Shown: piece by piece, positions 11,357 to 13,478 of the stretch
Layout: the number at the start of each line of letters is the position of its first letter
Position numbering within the stretch: position 1 is the first letter of the stretch
DNA from: Baffinella frigidus
Lineage: Eukaryota; Cryptophyceae; Cryptomonadales; Baffinellaceae
Length of the DNA stretch: 13,478 nucleotides
Reading direction: 5' to 3'
NCBI GenBank assembly: GCA_026770585.1
Contig: MU647042.1
Coordinates: 9,957 to 23,434, forward strand
Program-made: the position numbers and the translations under genes
The notes under the pieces: generated by a model
Told to the model about the DNA's origin: nothing
The model's database searches: none
Seen by the model: only the letters and a program-made list of their open reading frames with translations

Positions 11357-11640
11357 GCTCAGAGTGCTCTGGCTGCGAGCCGCTGGTTTCAAGGTGTGGG
11401 GGTGAACCTCATCCGGCGATCCGGTGCGTTTCGCAGAAGTTGCACCTTCTGCGGAGAGAGAGCGCGCGCATGCGCAGAGAGAGAGAGCGCGCGCGCAGAG
11501 AGAGCGAGGGAGAGCGAGAGAGCGCAGTGAGAGAGCGAGAGAGCGAGAGAGCGAGAGAGCGAGAGAGCGAGAGAGCGACGAGAGAGAGAGAGACAGCGAG
11601 CGAGAGCGACGAAAGAGAGAGAGAGAGCCTCTCGTCTGAG
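11280..11640. repeat. CT tract and GAGA/GAGC tract in opposite orientation
   Basis: A CT/CGCT tract (11283-11360) and a longer GA/GAGC tract (11451-11628) are complementary and could fold on each other. The inverted exon-6 core lies between them. The Ser-Leu and Arg-Glu-rich open frames here are repeat translations. Confidence 0.88.
11398..11455 (-). pseudogene. Inverted ghost copy of exon 6 core
   Basis: On the minus strand it reads QKVQLLRNAPD, then an insertion, then the TTCACCCCCACA tail shared with the copy at 10614. It lies beyond the terminal exon, between CT and GA microsatellite tracts. Confidence 0.55.
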
Positions 11641-11810
11641 AGGAGGTCGGGGGCAGCCCCCGGCTCTCCCGAGGGCCGAGCTGACAGTCCCCATGTCGAG
11701 AGCCTCAAGGGTGCGAGCAACCACTTCTCAGCCTAACCTTTAGAACGTCTGTGGGTCGTGTAGAGCGGACCTCTAGGCGAGGTCCACTTAGTAGCCCTAC
11801 GTAGCCAGGG

Positions 11811-11888
11811 ATCCGTTAGGTTCTTCAAGCTCCCAACATAGGCGGACACCGGAACTTGTTCTGTAAAAAGGCCATGCTTCCTTTCGGG
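11811..11888 (+). repeat. Dispersed repeat, copy 2
   Basis: Contains TTCTTCAAGCTCCCAACATA, GGCGGACACCGGAACTTGTT and CATGCTTCCTTTCGG. A further CATGCTTCCTTTCGGA fragment lies near 11984. Confidence 0.85.
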
Positions 11889-12070
11889 TCACATCAAGCG
11901 CGAGCGTTCTCCGGAACCATTGCCTCGAGGAGAGTGTCAAGTACCGGCGCACACGTCCTCGAGGCTTTGGTTCAGGAGACGTGACATGCTTCCTTTCGGA
12001 TTAGCCTAGTAGGAGTGACTCCTCACGTGAATACATCGAAGGGGCAAGATGTGGTTTCCCTCTCGAACGC

Positions 12071-12302
12071 CTATTGTAGATTTCGAGACCGCGCGGATTT
12101 CACTTCGGGTCAGGTGATCGAGAAAATCGAAAAAATCGCGATCATTTTCACGTCCATCTAAAGTTTTATGCTATCTTACGCATGGATTTGATGACAAGAT
12201 CGCGACCCCCACCCGTAAAATACACCTTTTCACGTTTTTTCGTTCTCCGATCCCCCGACCTGATCTCGAAAAAATCCGTGCGGTCCCGAAATCTACAATA
12301 CC
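12071..12302. repeat. Imperfect foldback element A
   Basis: The left arm TATTGTAGATTTCGAGACCG pairs with the right arm ending CGGTCCCGAAATCTACAATA. The arms extend about 70 bases with mismatches (GATCAGGTC / GGTCAGGTGATC region). A minus-strand open frame here (12166-12369) overlaps the arm and is not supported as a gene. Confidence 0.75.
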
Positions 12303-12330
12303 CCCCCCTCGCCGCTCTCATCTGGGAACA

Positions 12331-12440
12331 TAATTTAATCAAATGTAAATGGGCAACGAAATTTACCACACATTTGCTTTACTATTACTAGTAGGAGCCT
12401 TCTTCGTAGTAAATTTCGTTGCCCATTTTCATTAAATTAA
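12331..12440. repeat. Foldback element B
   Basis: AAATGGGCAACGAAATTTAC-type sequence ending near 12368 pairs with GTAAATTTCGTTGCCCATTT from 12408. The arms are about 33-38 bases, with a loop of about 40 bases containing TACTATTACTAGTAGGA. Confidence 0.85.
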
Positions 12441-12517
12441 ACGATGTTCACTACCAGGGCGGAGTTTTTGTATTAGTCAACTTACCTGCGAATGTGTAGT
12501 AAAAAAGCACCCATTAC

Positions 12518-12567
12518 GGGTGAATTGACTTGAACAAAATTTGTGGGTGAATTGACTTGAACAAAAT
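12518..12567. repeat. 27-base tandem duplication
   Basis: GGGTGAATTGACTTGAACAA occurs at 12518 and 12545. Confidence 0.92.
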
Positions 12568-12699
12568 ATCCGGCCTGGCAGTGGATGTTCCTGGAGTAGC
12601 CCCTCGTTTCTCCGCCCTGCCTCCGTGCTAGGGGAAACTGGGCGGCTGTCAGTGTTGGCACCACAGGTCTTTCTCCTATCTAGGGTCCTGGGGGGGTCC

Positions 12700-12885
12700 T
12701 GGGGGGGTCCTCCTTATGAGCGATATACCGCTGTACGGGTTTGGATACGGTACAGTAGCACCCTGTCCTTAGTTTTGTGTAATGCCGCACAGGGGTTACA
12801 CAAAATTAAGGACACGCAGCGCCCCTACGGGAAACCATGTGCTCCTAAGGCCTACAGGGGTACCTCGCTCATGGGAGAGGGCCAG
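12700..12885. repeat. Foldback element C with strong inner hairpin
   Basis: The inner stem, GTCCTTAGTTTTGTGTAA (12765-12782) with TTACACAAAATTAAGGAC (12796-12813), has one mismatch and a 13-base loop. Weaker outer arms share CTTATGAGCGA / TCGCTCATGG and GTAC boxes. Part of the right arm (CTACAGGGGTACCTCGCTCA) recurs at 13369. Confidence 0.82.
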
Positions 12886-12953
12886 AACCGCAGGGGATAT
12901 TCCCCCCCGAGGGGTGGCGCATGTCCATAATTTCGAGAAACCCCTGGAAATGG

Positions 12954-13019
12954 GTCCTTTAGGTCCTTCAGGTTCTTCGAGCTCCCAATATAGGCGGACA
13001 CCGGAACTTGTTCTGTAGG
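12954..13019 (+). repeat. Dispersed repeat, copy 3
   Basis: Contains TTCTTCGAGCTCCCAATATA then GGCGGACACCGGAACTTGTT, preceded by GGTCCTT-[TC]-AGGTCCTTCAGG, matching copy 1 on the opposite strand. Confidence 0.85.
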
Positions 13020-13478
13020 GGCCACATTATTTGTTCAGAAGGAGCAGAATGCATCTAGCTCTCGGCTGTCGGGGCTTCTCGATGGAGCAGTGTGGTGGAG
13101 TGCCAGGCCGACCAATCCTCCTGTAGCAACATGTACACGGATGACCTCGCTCGGACGCCCCCCCGTGGCAAGGCAGGCGTTGCCAGCTGCTTGTCGTTCT
13201 ATCCTTTCTCATGTAATTACGCTTCGCCGCCCTATTCCTCGGTATCCAACCCTATTCCCGACTTGCCTCGGAAGGCCATCCTCTCTAGGATAGTCTCTGC
13301 TCTCACCCTCCTGCACACTCCCGAGAGCAGAGGCCGTCCTACACTCGTGCCCCGAGGCGGGCCCGTCCTACAGGGGTACCTCGCTCATAAGGAGCGGCGC
13401 ACCCCCCTACGACACTGGCGCGCACCCCTAGGACCCTACAGTAGGCCCATGCCTACGGTCCTACGGTGGTCTTAGGGG
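13020..13478. other. Unassigned right end
   Basis: No telomere-type repeat. A plus-strand frame is open from about 13092 to near the window end but has no ATG at its start, no recognisable motif, and overlaps the repeat fragment at 13369. CCTAC-x-GTAGG boxes occur near 13434-13460. I cannot support a gene here. Confidence 0.4.

Noticed and set aside
11389-11736. Arg-Glu / Ser-Leu rich frames resembling SR proteins
   Set aside because: They translate GA and CT simple repeats and have no other domain.
12166-12391. Small frames of 67-69 codons on both strands
   Set aside because: They lie across foldback arms, are mirrored on the opposite strand, and lack any motif.
13092-13475. A 127-codon plus-strand frame open nearly to the window end
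   Set aside because: It begins at GTG with no ATG support and runs over a repeat fragment shared with 12853; it could hide an exon but I cannot support one.
1-13478. CRISPR array
   Set aside because: Repeats are head-to-tail or seven-base satellites with no unique spacers of constant length, in a clearly spliced eukaryotic context.

Overview
This is eukaryotic nuclear DNA: small coding islands separated by long introns packed with degenerate seven-base telomere-type repeats (TTTAGGG / CCCTAAA and variants). A TTTAGGG-type repeat, 12 of 15 inferred 3' splice sites reading AG|G, two GC 5' splice sites, and a sperm-tail PG-rich (STPGR/SHIPPO, Pfam PF07004-type) cytoskeletal protein together suggest an alveolate alga such as a dinoflagellate or chromerid. 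The assignment is tentative. Nothing here looks bacterial, viral or organellar. Most long open frames are translations of simple repeats; the real exons are mostly 28-150 bases long.

Layout. (1) Positions 1-505 hold a TTTAGGG array and an AAATCAAA-rich tandem region. (2) Positions 506-7870, minus strand, hold a nine-exon STPGR-repeat gene. Its exons alternate between GG-x-F-S...PK-x-D-V/L-D/E-W segments and PGPG-[EA]-Y segments, and every junction keeps frame. (3) Positions 7871-8438 lie between two divergent genes and probably carry both promoters. (4) Positions 8439-11264, plus strand, hold an eight-exon model whose phases all agree. It encodes a protein of about 172 residues with an N-terminal signal peptide and a terminal exon ending KKR-stop. 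I do not recognise its family. (5) Positions 11265-13478 hold CT and GA microsatellites, an inverted copy of an exon core, a dispersed repeat, and several foldback elements; I see no supportable gene there.

The most interesting signal is the relation between repeats and splicing. In the dense arrays of both divergent genes the sense strand is the C-rich one (CCCTAAA). That strand has no AG, GT or GC dinucleotide and has a branch-site-like CTAA in every unit. The opposite strand would place a TTTAG|GG pseudo-acceptor every seven bases. Several introns end in a near-identical tail, CCC-[TGC]-[AG]-AAT-[CT]-AG. Second, six of the seventeen exons have one or more decayed tandem copies (ghost exons) close by. 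Third, several seven-base variants have been locally homogenised into blocks. Both gene models were built by eye from phase, splice sites and repeat register; transcript data would decide them.
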